A stretch of DNA of 64,000 nucleotides from Streptomyces sp. NBC_00425 (GTDB taxonomy: Bacteria > Actinomycetota > Actinomycetes > Streptomycetales > Streptomycetaceae). Within the stretch, counting starts at the first letter, position 1, and each line of letters opens with the position of its first letter. The DNA lies in assembly GCF_036030735.1 (NCBI RefSeq), contig NZ_CP107928.1:9052001-9116000 (forward strand). Direction: 5' to 3'. This document shows positions 9,094 through 17,356 of the stretch, in pieces. Below the pieces are notes generated by a model that saw only the letters and a list, made by a program, of their open reading frames with translations, searched no databases and was not told where the DNA came from. Position numbers and translations under genes: made by a program.

Positions 9094-11090
9094 CCGTAGT
9101 CGTGGAGAAACCGGAGAAGACCGGGACGGTGGAGCCCCTCGCCCCCGTCAGGAGCGCGCGCACCGTCAGCCGGCCGCTGCTGATCGCCGCGATCCTGGTC
9201 CTGTGGCTGGCGCTGTTCGCCGTGCTGCGCGGCAGGCAGACGCTGTCGCTGGCGGCGGCCGACCTCACGGATCTGCACCGGTGGTTCAACGACGTCAACG
9301 ACTCGATCGGCGCGAACCGCGACTCCAACCCGCTCTTCCTCTACTTCTTCAACGAGATCCGCCTGGTCATCGACAACCTGGTGACGTTCGTGCAGGAGCT
9401 GATCTCGCAGCCGTCCGGCGCCCGGCCCGTCCCGCAGATCGGCTGGCTCGGCGTCGTCGGCATCGCGGGCTATGTCTCCTGGGCCTTCGGCAACTGGCGG
9501 GTGGCGCTGTTGGCGGTGGCCGGGTTCACCTTCCTCGGGCTGCAGGGCCTGTGGCAGGAGAGCATGGACACCCTGGCGCTGACCCTGTCCGCGGTCTTCG
9601 TGGCGCTGCTGTTCGCGATCCCGCTCGGCGTGTGGGCGGGGCTGTCCGACCGCTTCCACCGGATCATGACGCCCTTCCTGGACTTCATGCAGACGATGCC
9701 GACGTTCGTCTACCTCGCCCCGCTGACGCTGTTCTTCCTCATCGGCGGAGCCTCCGCCAGCATCGCCACGGTGATCTACGCGGCCCCGCCGGCGATCCGC
9801 ATCACCGCGCACGCCATCCGGACCGTGCCGGAGACGACGGTGGAGGCGGCCGACTCGCTCGGGGCGACCCGGCGGCAGGCGCTGGTGAAGGTCCTGCTGC
9901 CGATGTCCAAACGGACCGTGGTGATGGGCGTCAACCAGACCATCATGGCCGCCCTGGCCATGGTCACCATCGCCGCCCTGATCGACGCCCCGGGCCTCGG
10001 CAAGACCGTCGTCCAGGCGCTGCAGTCGCTCGACGTGGGCACGGCCTTCAACGCGGGTCTGTCCATCGTCGTCCTGGCGATCGTCCTCGACCGGGTCACC
10101 ACCGCGGCCAGCGTGCGCGAGGAGGAAGCCCGGCGCTCCAAGAACCGGTTCCTCGCCTGGCGCCGCCCGCTGCTCGCCGCGGGCGCGGCCGTCACGGCCG
10201 TCCTGGTCTTCATGTCGCACACCTATCTGTGGGCGGCCGAGTTCCCCGGTGACGGCGGCGTCGGCAGTTCCATCGCGAGGGCGGCGGACACCACGACGAC
10301 TTGGGTCCAGGACAACCTGTCGGGCCTCACCAACACTGTCCGCGACCTCATCACCAACGCACTGCTCAACCCCTTCCAGTCGCTGCTCACCGACTCGCCG
10401 TGGTGGCTCGTCGGCGCCGTGCTGATCGCGCTCGGCGTCGTGCTCGGCGGCCGCCGGGCCGGAATCACCACGGCGGTGTGCGTGGGGCTGCTGGTCGCCA
10501 CCGGGATGTGGTCGGACAGCATGACGACGCTGGCCTCGACCGTGGTCGCCACCCTTCTCGTGATGCTGCTGGGCGTCGTGTTCGGCGTGTGGATGGGCCG
10601 CAACCGGCTGGTGGACCGCATGCTGCGGCCGAGCCTGGACGCGGCGCAGGTCATGCCGCCGTTCGTCTATCTGGTGCCGTTCCTCGCGCTGTTCGGCGCG
10701 ACCCGCTTCACGGCCATCGTCGCCGCCGTCGTCTACGCGGCCCCCGTCGCCATCAAGATCATCGCGGACGGGGTGCGGAACGTGCCCACGACCACCGTGG
10801 AGGCGGCCACCGCCGCCGGGTGCGACACCTGGCAGATCATCACCAAGGTCCAGCTGCCGATGGCACGCAGCGCCCTGACCCTCGCCACGAACCAGGGCCT
10901 GATCTACGTGCTGTCGATGGTTGTGGTGGGCGGCCTGGTAGGCGCGGGCGCCCTCGGCTACGACGTCGTGGCCGGATTCTCGCAGGGCCAACTGTTCGGG
11001 AAGGGGCTCGCCGCAGGGCTCGCCATCGTCCTTCTCGGAGTCATGTTCGACCGCATCACTCAGGCCGCGGCGCGGCGAACCAGCGCGTAA
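9090..11090 (+). CDS. proW: Glycine betaine ABC transporter permease with two fused ProW-type modules
   Basis: 666 residues, about twice a normal ProW. Two binding-protein-dependent permease domains lie in tandem, each with a cytoplasmic EAA loop: [20 protein letters not shown] in the first half and [20 protein letters not shown] in the second. The N-terminus has one extra membrane segment, and a further hydrophobic stretch (about residues 350-380) joins the modules. One polypeptide therefore supplies both membrane halves of the importer. It sits between proV (4-bp overlap) and proX. Fused double permeases occur in actinobacterial betaine systems, so this is unusual in length rather than unprecedented. 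Confidence 0.9.
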   Translation: MTVVVEKPEKTGTVEPLAPVRSARTVSRPLLIAAILVLWLALFAVLRGRQTLSLAAADLTDLHRWFNDVNDSIGANRDSNPLFLYFFNEIRLVIDNLVTFVQELISQPSGARPVPQIGWLGVVGIAGYVSWAFGNWRVALLAVAGFTFLGLQGLWQESMDTLALTLSAVFVALLFAIPLGVWAGLSDRFHRIMTPFLDFMQTMPTFVYLAPLTLFFLIGGASASIATVIYAAPPAIRITAHAIRTVPETTVEAADSLGATRRQALVKVLLPMSKRTVVMGVNQTIMAALAMVTIAALIDAPGLGKTVVQALQSLDVGTAFNAGLSIVVLAIVLDRVTTAASVREEEARRSKNRFLAWRRPLLAAGAAVTAVLVFMSHTYLWAAEFPGDGGVGSSIARAADTTTTWVQDNLSGLTNTVRDLITNALLNPFQSLLTDSPWWLVGAVLIALGVVLGGRRAGITTAVCVGLLVATGMWSDSMTTLASTVVATLLVMLLGVVFGVWMGRNRLVDRMLRPSLDAAQVMPPFVYLVPFLALFGATRFTAIVAAVVYAAPVAIKIIADGVRNVPTTTVEAATAAGCDTWQIITKVQLPMARSALTLATNQGLIYVLSMVVVGGLVGAGALGYDVVAGFSQGQLFGKGLAAGLAIVLLGVMFDRITQAAARRTSA

Positions 11091-11103
11091 GGAGCTACTG
11101 GCC

Positions 11104-12084
11104 ATGGCAAGGCAAGCGAAACACTGGAGAGCCGGCGCGGTGGGCGTGGCGGTTCTCGGGCTCACCCTCACCGCCTGCGGCGGTGCGAAGGTCGGCGACA
11201 GCTCCTCGGAGTCCGGCAGCAGCGCGGGCGGCGCGGGCAAGTGCGGGGCCTTCAACCTCGCGGTCAACCCGTGGGTGGGCTACGAGGCGGACGCCGCGGT
11301 CGTCGCGTACGTCGCGGAGAACGACCTGCACTGCAAGGTCACCAAGAAGGATCTGAAGGAGGAGATCGCCTGGCAGGGCTTCGGGACGGGCGAGGTGGAC
11401 GCCGTCCTGGAGAACTGGGGCCATGACGACCTGAAGAAGAAGTACATCACCCAGCAGAAGACGGCCGTGGAGGCCGGCTCGACCGGGAACAAGGGCATCA
11501 TCGGCTGGTACGTGCCGCCGTGGCTGGCGAAGGCGCATCCGGACATCACCGACTGGAACAACCTCAACAAGTACGCCGCGAACTTCAAGACCTCGGAGTC
11601 GGGAGGCAAGGGCCAGCTCCTCGACGGCGACCCGTCGTACGTCACCAACGACGAGGCGCTGGTGAAGAACCTGAAGCTGGACTTCAAGGTGGTGTACGCC
11701 GGCAGCGAGACCGCGCTCATCCAGGCCTACCGCAAGGCCGAGAAGAACAAGGAATGGGTGATCGGCTACTTCTACGAGCCGCAGTGGTTCCTCTCCGAGG
11801 TGCCGCTGGTCAAGGTGAACCTGCCCGCCTACAAGACGGGTTGCGACGCCGACGCGGAGAAGATCGCGTGCGACTACCCGGTGTACGACCTCGACAAGGT
11901 CGTCAGCGCCGAGTTCGCCAAGTCCGGCAGCCCGGCCTACGACCTGGTGAAGAAGTTCAACTGGACGAACGACGACCAGAACGTCGTGGCCAAGTACATC
12001 GCGGTCGACAAGATGACCCCCGAGGCCGCGGCGAAGAAGTGGGTCGACGCCAACCGCGCCAAGGTGGACGCCTGGATCAAGTGA
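11104..12084 (+). CDS. proX: Glycine betaine-binding lipoprotein (ProX/OpuAC)
   Basis: 326 residues with a lipoprotein signal (basic N-terminus, hydrophobic stretch, lipobox LTACGG). The mature part has OpuAC-type features: NPWVGYEADAAVVAYV near the start, EEIAWQGFGTGEVDAVLENWGH, and WVIGYFYEPQWF, which are rich in the aromatic residues that cage the quaternary ammonium group in this family. It delivers glycine betaine or choline to the double permease. Thirteen bases separate it from proW, and a very strong terminator follows, so it ends the operon. Confidence 0.9.
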   Translation: MARQAKHWRAGAVGVAVLGLTLTACGGAKVGDSSSESGSSAGGAGKCGAFNLAVNPWVGYEADAAVVAYVAENDLHCKVTKKDLKEEIAWQGFGTGEVDAVLENWGHDDLKKKYITQQKTAVEAGSTGNKGIIGWYVPPWLAKAHPDITDWNNLNKYAANFKTSESGGKGQLLDGDPSYVTNDEALVKNLKLDFKVVYAGSETALIQAYRKAEKNKEWVIGYFYEPQWFLSEVPLVKVNLPAYKTGCDADAEKIACDYPVYDLDKVVSAEFAKSGSPAYDLVKKFNWTNDDQNVVAKYIAVDKMTPEAAAKKWVDANRAKVDAWIK

Positions 12085-12116
12085 CGCCGGACGCCTGACG
12101 CGGGTGCCGGCCTGAC

Positions 12117-12170
12117 ATGCCCGGCGGGCGGTGCGCAACTGTGCGCACCGCCCGCCGGGCATTCCCCTTT
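12117..12170 (+). terminator. Strong intrinsic terminator after proX
   Basis: Perfect 21-bp inverted repeat (12117-12137 and 12142-12162) with a 4-nt loop (ACTG), followed by TTCCCCTTTT. It starts 33 bp after the proX stop and marks the end of the betaine operon. Confidence 0.85.
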
Positions 12171-12175
12171 TCCGG

Positions 12176-12483
12176 GCTGTCGTCGTGCCTGGTCTCGTCG
12201 ACCTGCGCGCCTGCGCGCCTGCGCCCTCGACGGGCGACAGGCCGAGGACCGCCTCCACGAGGTCGGCATCACCGTCGACCGCAACGCCGTCCCCGACGAC
12301 CCTCGCCCGCCGATGGTCACCTCCGGGCTGCGCATCGGCGCCCCCGCCCTGGCCACCCGCGGCTTCACCGCCGAGGACTTCGCCGAGGTCGCCGACGTCA
12401 TCGCCCAGACCCACAAACCCGCCTCCGACACCCACACCCTCAAGGCCCGGGTCACCGCCCTCGCCCACAAGCACCCCCTGTAG
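12176..12483 (+). pseudogene. Remnant of glyA (serine hydroxymethyltransferase), C-terminal end only
   Basis: Only the last ~100 codons survive and no start is possible, because the fragment begins right after the proX terminator. The peptide reads GLVDLRAC, then after a shift [53 protein letters not shown] and a normal C-terminal helix ending KHPL with a TAG stop at 12481. [16 protein letters not shown] is the GlyA signature. The frame break comes from a duplicated 8-bp unit (CTGCGCGC repeated near 12203-12218); removing one copy restores [13 protein letters not shown]. GlyA would convert glycine, the end product of betaine demethylation, to serine. Confidence 0.75.
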
Positions 12484-12562
12484 CCCGGCCCGAACACGTA
12501 GTCCCCGGAAAGTAGTCCGCGTCATTCCGGTGGAGGGCGCGGATCGGGGTACCTGGGCCGAC

Positions 12563-12856
12563 ATGGCATCGAAAATCGATCACGCTGAATCCGTGCGTGC
12601 CGTGCGGCAGCTGCGGCGCATCCGCCCCGTCTACGCGGGCGGTGCCGTCCTGTGGGCCGCGTCGGCGGGCTGGACGGGATGGGAGGACCCGGGGAGCCGC
12701 CAGATGTGGGTGTCGGTGCTCTTCCTCCTCGTCTTCACGGGGCTGTTGTCCGTGACGTCCCTGTGGCTGGGCCGGCAGCGGCTCTCCCGGACGAGCGAGC
12801 CGGTGCACCATGCCGCGCCGCGCAGGACGGCATGGCGCGGGCACGCCAACGCCTGA
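12563..12856 (+). CDS. Small two-helix membrane protein of unknown function
   Basis: 97 residues from the ATG at 12563. A charged N-terminus (about 25 residues) is followed by two hydrophobic segments (around AGGAVLWAASAGW and WVSVLFLLVFTGLLSVTSLWLG) and a basic, His/Arg-rich tail. I do not recognise a named family. The gene stands alone between the glyA remnant and a set of strong hairpins. Confidence 0.6.
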   Translation: MASKIDHAESVRAVRQLRRIRPVYAGGAVLWAASAGWTGWEDPGSRQMWVSVLFLLVFTGLLSVTSLWLGRQRLSRTSEPVHHAAPRRTAWRGHANA

Positions 12857-12875
12857 ACCACCGCACGACGACCGA

Positions 12876-12937
12876 CTCGGGGCCGGCGCCTGCTGGAGGC
12901 GCCGGGGTTCCCTGCCGGCACAGGCGCCGGCCCCGAG
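12876..12937. terminator. Long inverted repeat after the small membrane protein gene
   Basis: Perfect 17-bp arms (12876-12892 and 12921-12937, CTCGGGGCCGGCGCCTG and complement) around a 28-nt loop, 19 bp after the stop codon. No T run follows, so it could end transcription or protect the 3' end. Confidence 0.55.
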
Positions 12938-13010
12938 CTGACCAACCACCTACCCACGGGCAGGCCGACGATACGAGCAGGCGTGTGTGCGTCGGGTGAG
13001 GTTGCTGCGC

Positions 13011-13057
13011 ACATGTGGGTGGGGCGCACCGGTGTCCGGTGCGCCCCACCCACATGT
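13011..13057. terminator. Bidirectional terminator with a perfect 22-bp stem
   Basis: Arms 13011-13032 and 13036-13057 are perfect complements around a 3-nt loop (TGT). It lies between a plus-strand gene and the convergent minus-strand gene ending at 13091, so it probably serves both. Confidence 0.75.
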
Positions 13058-13090
13058 CACGTCGTGCCTGCCGACGTGTGCCGGCCCGCT

Positions 13091-13261
13091 CTACCAGCGG
13101 TACCAGCGGCCCCGTGTCCCGCCTGCTCCGGTCGAGCGGGCGAAGAAGCCGACCAGCCAGACCACGAGGACGATCACGGCGATCCACCACAGCGCCTTGA
13201 GGGCGAACCCGGCGCCGAAGAGGATCAGGGCGAGCAGAAGAACCAGCAGCAAGGGAACCAT
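13091..13261 (-). CDS. Small hydrophobic protein (56 aa) conserved in Streptomyces
   Basis: A short gene of 57 codons: ATG at 13261 (minus strand) preceded by GGAGG 8 bases upstream, stop at 13091. The peptide begins MVPLLLVLLLALILFGAG, has a second hydrophobic segment (WWIAVIVLVVWLVGFF) and ends in a basic RGRWYRW tail. This two-helix layout with an Arg/Trp-rich end matches the small hydrophobic proteins annotated in many streptomycetes; the function is unknown. A good ribosome site, correct codon bias and a strong convergent terminator support it being real despite its size. Confidence 0.75.
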   Translation of the reverse strand: MVPLLLVLLLALILFGAGFALKALWWIAVIVLVVWLVGFFARSTGAGGTRGRWYRW

Positions 13262-13417
13262 GGTTATCAACCTCCGTCACGCCGTGTGCCCCGCTCCACG
13301 CCCTGCATGCCTGAATCCTTATCTGTTTCTTATCCGGCGCCGGTTGCAGTACGCCCGGGCCCACGCCGGGTGACACCGCGTTCGAGTCATCTCGGGCCCC
13401 TGGGGCGGGAGTTGTCC

Positions 13418-13423
13418 TACTGT
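13418..13423 (+). promoter_or_regulatory. Candidate -10 element for a leaderless transcript of the protease gene
   Basis: TACTGT is 6 bp before the ATG at 13430, the spacing expected when transcription begins at the A of the start codon. The only purine run near the start, GAGGG, touches the ATG and is too close to act as a ribosome site. No clear -35 was found. Confidence 0.35.
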
Positions 13424-13429
13424 TGAGGG

Positions 13430-15130
13430 ATGGCGCTGCATCACCACAGCGAGAACGCGTGGCGGGTGAGGGTGGACGACGAGCGTGGGGCTCCCTGCGG
13501 TGCCGGGGTGCTGCTCGACGACCGGCACGTGCTGACCTGCGCCCATGTCGTCCGGTATGCGGGAGCGCAGCCGCAGGGCACGGCGTCCTGCGTGCGGATC
13601 AGGAGTGTGGCGTGCAGTCCGGAGTGGACGCGCACCGCGCGCGTGGCCCCCGGATCGTGGGTGCACGAGCACGGCACACGGCGCGGCGACGTGGCACTGC
13701 TCGCACTCGACGAGCCGGTCGACTGCGCGACCAGGACCACCCTGTGGAAGGTGCCGATCTCCGGCGGCAGGGTACGGGTGTACGGCTTTCCGCAGGCCGA
13801 GCCCTACGGCATAGGGACGGACGCCGAATTGGCGGGTTCCGGCGGCCGGGAGGGCGAGTGGGGTCTGCTGCGGCAGATCCGCGTCGGCGACCCGTGGATC
13901 GAGGCGGGCTACTCCGGCGCCGGAGTCATCGCGCTGGACGGCGAGTTCAAGGGCAGCGTCATCGGCATCGTGGTCGCCGACTACGTCAACGGCGACGCCC
14001 GGGCGGCCTGGATGCTGCCGACCGAGACGCTGCTGACGTACCTGCCGGCCATCAAGGAGTTCACCGGCGGCCACCGGACCGACGAACTCAGCCCGTCCGG
14101 CGGCGAGTTGCCGCAGGACGTGCTGCACGACCCGCTGCGCCTCGCGCTCACCCAGGAGCTCACCCGGCTGCTCGACGGCGACTGGTCGGGCACCGTGGCC
14201 GTCGGCACCGACGCCTCGGTCGGCGCGGGCTCCTCGTGGCTGGTGCGTCTGGTGCGCACGGCCGACCCGGCGGCCCGCGCGACCGTGTCCGACGCCGAGC
14301 TGACCGGGGCCCCCGGGGACACCGTCCTCGGACTCGGCTCCATCGACGCGGCCTACGACGCCTGCGGCAGGTCCGTCGCCGAGGTGCGCCGGTACCTGAC
14401 GGGCCGGTTCGGGCTGCGCGCGGAGGACGACCGGGACGTGGTGCGCCGGCTGGCGCGTCGCCGGCCTCCCGCGTGCCTGGTGGTGGCCCGCGTCGACCGG
14501 GCCGCGGACCCGGAGGCACTCGTACGCGATCTGCTGGGGCCGCTGGCACGCCGGGCCCGCTCGAGCGGTCTGCGGCTGGTCCTGGGCTTCGAGGACCAGC
14601 CCCCGGAGGACCTCCCCCATGACGTGTCCCTCGACCCGGCGCCCGTCGTCGGACCGGCCTCCGCGAGCGTGACCTCCGCCCAGGCGCAGTCGGCGGTCGG
14701 ACAGCTCGCCGCCGAGGAGGAGGCGGCGGCACGGCTGTGGGCGCGGTGGGGCGGGAAGTTCTTCGGCGCGCCCCGCCCGCCGCGCAGCGCCGCGCCCCGC
14801 CTGCGGATCCGGCTGGCCGTCGCCCGGACCACCGAGCCCGACCCCGAGCTGACCGCGGTCCGTGACCGCGCCCTCGAGGCCCGCGCCGAGGTCGCCGCCT
14901 TCGACCGGGCGCTGCGGCGGCTGGCCGAGGACCACGCCGACCTCGCCACGAGCCTCGAACTGCACCGGGTTCGCGCGGCGCGGTTCTTCGGGGAGGAGGA
15001 CCGGCGGCTCGCCGAGCTGCACGCCCCGGCGGCCCGCGCCCTGCAGACCGTGCCGATCGACCTCGCGGCCGCCCGCAGGCTGGTCCGGCTGCACACCGCC
15101 GAGGTCAACCGACGGATCGACGAAAGGTGA
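13430..15130 (+). CDS. Trypsin-like serine protease with C-terminal coiled-coil extension, first gene of the PknG-type operon
   Basis: 566 residues, no signal peptide, so the protease is predicted to be cytoplasmic. The N-terminal ~200 residues have a trypsin-like triad: His39 in LTCAHVV, Asp87 in RGDVALL and Ser162 in AGYSGAGV, with GYSGAG replacing the usual GDSGGP. A middle region (about 230-400) looks like a degenerate P-loop or effector-binding domain (RPPACLVVARVD; LRLVLGFEDQ), and the last ~120 residues are Ala/Arg/Glu-rich helices. Similar cytoplasmic proteases fused to other domains occur in bacterial conflict and signalling systems with VWA proteins. Here it heads an operon with a kinase, a VWA protein, a membrane protein and a binding lipoprotein. 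Target unknown. Confidence 0.8.
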   Translation: MALHHHSENAWRVRVDDERGAPCGAGVLLDDRHVLTCAHVVRYAGAQPQGTASCVRIRSVACSPEWTRTARVAPGSWVHEHGTRRGDVALLALDEPVDCATRTTLWKVPISGGRVRVYGFPQAEPYGIGTDAELAGSGGREGEWGLLRQIRVGDPWIEAGYSGAGVIALDGEFKGSVIGIVVADYVNGDARAAWMLPTETLLTYLPAIKEFTGGHRTDELSPSGGELPQDVLHDPLRLALTQELTRLLDGDWSGTVAVGTDASVGAGSSWLVRLVRTADPAARATVSDAELTGAPGDTVLGLGSIDAAYDACGRSVAEVRRYLTGRFGLRAEDDRDVVRRLARRRPPACLVVARVDRAADPEALVRDLLGPLARRARSSGLRLVLGFEDQPPEDLPHDVSLDPAPVVGPASASVTSAQAQSAVGQLAAEEEAAARLWARWGGKFFGAPRPPRSAAPRLRIRLAVARTTEPDPELTAVRDRALEARAEVAAFDRALRRLAEDHADLATSLELHRVRAARFFGEEDRRLAELHAPAARALQTVPIDLAAARRLVRLHTAEVNRRIDER

Positions 15131-15134
15131 CGTC

Positions 15135-17285
15135 TTGCCGAGGTGCAACCGTCCCGACTGCGGCCTGGGCGAGATCGACGACGAGGGGTTCTGCGCGGTG
15201 TGCGACCGCCGCCCGCTGCCGCCGGAACGCGCCGCCCCGTCCGCCGCCGTGGCCCGGGAACAGCGTGTCGGATCGCCACGGGGCGTCAGCGTCGGCGTGG
15301 CGCAGGTGCGTCCGGACCCCTGGTACGGCCTCGGCCTGATCGATTCCGGCCCCGCTGCCGACCTCCCCGAGCCGCCGCCTCCCGTGGTCGGCCCGGTCGC
15401 CGAGGAACACCGGTTCTGCGCGAACCCCGTCTGCGGGCAGCCGGTGGGCCGAGGGCACGGCGGGGAGCCCGGCCGCACCGCGGGCTTCTGCGCCGACTGC
15501 GGAACCCGCTTCGACTTCGCCCAGCCGCACGGCCTCACCATCGCCGGACGCTACGACGTCGAGCGGGTCCTCGGCTCGGGGGCCTACGGCGCCGCGTATC
15601 TCGCACACGACCGCAACCTCGAGACGCAGGTCGTCCTCAAGGCGCTGAACCGGTCGGTTGCCAGAACGGCCGAGCACGAGCGGGACGTGCTGGTCGGGCT
15701 CCGGCACGACAGCATCGTCCGCATCCTCGGCTACGAACCCGAGGGACCCCACCTCGTGCTCGAGTACGTGCCGGGCGTCGCCCTGTCGGCGCGCGACGGA
15801 GACCGGCTCGAGACGCTCCTCGCGCACGGCGTGCGCATCCTCCAGGCGCTCGACTACCTGCACGCCAGGGGGCTGCTGCACTGCGACGTCAAACCCCTGA
15901 ACGTCATCCGGTTCCGGGAGGAGGGCTCCGCCGGCTCCGCCGCGCCGCTGGACCGGGTGCGCCTCATCGACTTCGGCGCGGTGCGCTCGCAGGAGGAGGC
16001 AGGGCCGATCGTCGCCTACACCAAGGCGTACGCGCCGCCCGAGGGCGATCCCGAGCATGTGAGGCCCACGCCCGGATTCGACCTGTACGGCCTCGGCATG
16101 ACCCTGCGGGAGGTGTGCCGCTCGCACGGCGCCGACCGGGCGGCGCCGGGGGTGGACTCGCTGATGCTGCTGCTGGACCGTGCCACGGACGTCGTCGTGC
16201 CCGAGCGGAGATTCGTTTCGGCACGGCAGTTCGGCGAGCAGCTCAGCGGAGTGGTCCGGCAGATCGTGGCGGCGCCGCCGGCCGGCCGGCAGGTGGCCCG
16301 GCCGTCGGCGCTCTTCGGCTCGATGACCGAGCCCCTGCACGGCGGGCTGGGCACGGCGCGTCCCCTCGACCACTGGGTCCGGGCGACCGCGACCGGGGAC
16401 GCCCTGCTGACCATGCCCGAGCCGTTCTCCTGCCCGGGCCCCCGCGACATCGCGGGCGCGCTCCCCACACCCCTGTCCGACCCCGACGATCCGCGCATCG
16501 GTGACGCGGCCGGAAACGCGCTGGCCGAGAGCCGGCTGGCGCTGCGCCGCAGTGACGTCACCCGGGCCGCACAGGCGCTCGCGCACGCGGGACTGCCCGA
16601 CTGGCACTGGCTGCACGCCTGGTACTCCGGCCTGATCGCGCTGGCCCGGGAGGACGTGCCCAGAGCCGCCGGACACTTCACCGAGGTGCGGCGGGCCCTC
16701 CCGGGTGAGCTGATCCCCCAGCTCGCGCTCGGCCTGTGCGCCGAGTTCCGCGACGACCACCAGGTCGCCCGCTCGCACTACGGCACCGTCTTCGACACCA
16801 CGCCCGCGCTCGGCGGGGCCGGCTTCGGGCTGGCCAGGGTGCACCTGCTGTCCGGCCGGCGCGCGGAGGCGGTGGCCACCGCGGAACGGCTCACCCAGGA
16901 GTTCCGCTACGAGCGCGAGGCGCGCGTCGCGGTCATCCGACTGTTGGTCACCGTCCCCGTCCGGCAGACCCCGCCCGCCCCGCCGACGCACGACGACCTG
17001 GCCGGCGCCCGTGCGGCGCTGGACGGTCTCCATGTGGACGACGCCGCGGCCGCCGCTCTCGAGGCGGAGATCCAGTACGCCGAGTTCCTGCGCATCCACG
17101 ACCGGCTGAGGTTGTCCGAAGCGGTCCGCGGGCTGGGCGCGCACGCTCCCACCGAGCGCGCCTACGTGGCCCTCGTGGACCTGGCGAACCGGCTTCGCCC
17201 GCCGCTGGACTGGCGGTGGCCGGCGCTGCGCCGGCGAACCGGTCGTTCCCATGTCGAAGCGGGACCCGACACGCTAAGCTCCTGA
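15135..17285 (+). CDS. pknG: PknG-family serine/threonine protein kinase with zinc ribbons and TPR domain
   Basis: 716 residues from a TTG at 15135, four bases after the protease stop, with AAAGG upstream. Domains in order: two cysteine-rich zinc-binding segments (CNRPDCG...CAVC from residue 3; CANPVCG...CADCG near 93-123), a kinase domain with glycine loop GSGAYG, Lys169, catalytic Asp251 in HCDVKPLN and Asp279 in DFG, then a C-terminal TPR region in which WLHAWYSGLIALAREDVPRA and LPGELIPQLALG closely follow PknG. HCD replaces the usual HRD. Mycobacterial PknG senses amino-acid status through GlnX and GlnH and phosphorylates GarA. No GarA-like FHA protein is visible here, so the target is open. 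Confidence 0.88.
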   Translation: MPRCNRPDCGLGEIDDEGFCAVCDRRPLPPERAAPSAAVAREQRVGSPRGVSVGVAQVRPDPWYGLGLIDSGPAADLPEPPPPVVGPVAEEHRFCANPVCGQPVGRGHGGEPGRTAGFCADCGTRFDFAQPHGLTIAGRYDVERVLGSGAYGAAYLAHDRNLETQVVLKALNRSVARTAEHERDVLVGLRHDSIVRILGYEPEGPHLVLEYVPGVALSARDGDRLETLLAHGVRILQALDYLHARGLLHCDVKPLNVIRFREEGSAGSAAPLDRVRLIDFGAVRSQEEAGPIVAYTKAYAPPEGDPEHVRPTPGFDLYGLGMTLREVCRSHGADRAAPGVDSLMLLLDRATDVVVPERRFVSARQFGEQLSGVVRQIVAAPPAGRQVARPSALFGSMTEPLHGGLGTARPLDHWVRATATGDALLTMPEPFSCPGPRDIAGALPTPLSDPDDPRIGDAAGNALAESRLALRRSDVTRAAQALAHAGLPDWHWLHAWYSGLIALAREDVPRAAGHFTEVRRALPGELIPQLALGLCAEFRDDHQVARSHYGTVFDTTPALGGAGFGLARVHLLSGRRAEAVATAERLTQEFRYEREARVAVIRLLVTVPVRQTPPAPPTHDDLAGARAALDGLHVDDAAAAALEAEIQYAEFLRIHDRLRLSEAVRGLGAHAPTERAYVALVDLANRLRPPLDWRWPALRRRTGRSHVEAGPDTLSS

Positions 17286-17325
17286 GTCGCTACGCACGGG
17301 CATACGGAGATGCGCAGGCATCCAG

Positions 17326-17352
17326 GGGACACACGGGACACACGGGACACAG
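17326..17352 (+). repeat. Three 9-bp tandem repeats just before the VWA gene
   Basis: GGGACACAC at 17326-17334 and 17335-17343, then GGGACACAG at 17344-17352. They occupy most of the short gap between pknG and the VWA gene start. Copy-number change would alter the distance from any upstream ribosome site without breaking a frame. Confidence 0.6.
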
Positions 17353-17356
17353 TCGG

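Noticed and set aside
8838..11267. 809-codon minus-strand frame opposite the betaine permease
   Set aside because: Composition is His/Asp/Gln/Arg repeats expected from reading transmembrane codons backwards; no start context.
12876..13057. Two large inverted repeats considered as insertion-sequence ends
   Set aside because: No transposase lies between them, arms are close together and they flank gene ends, so terminators are simpler.
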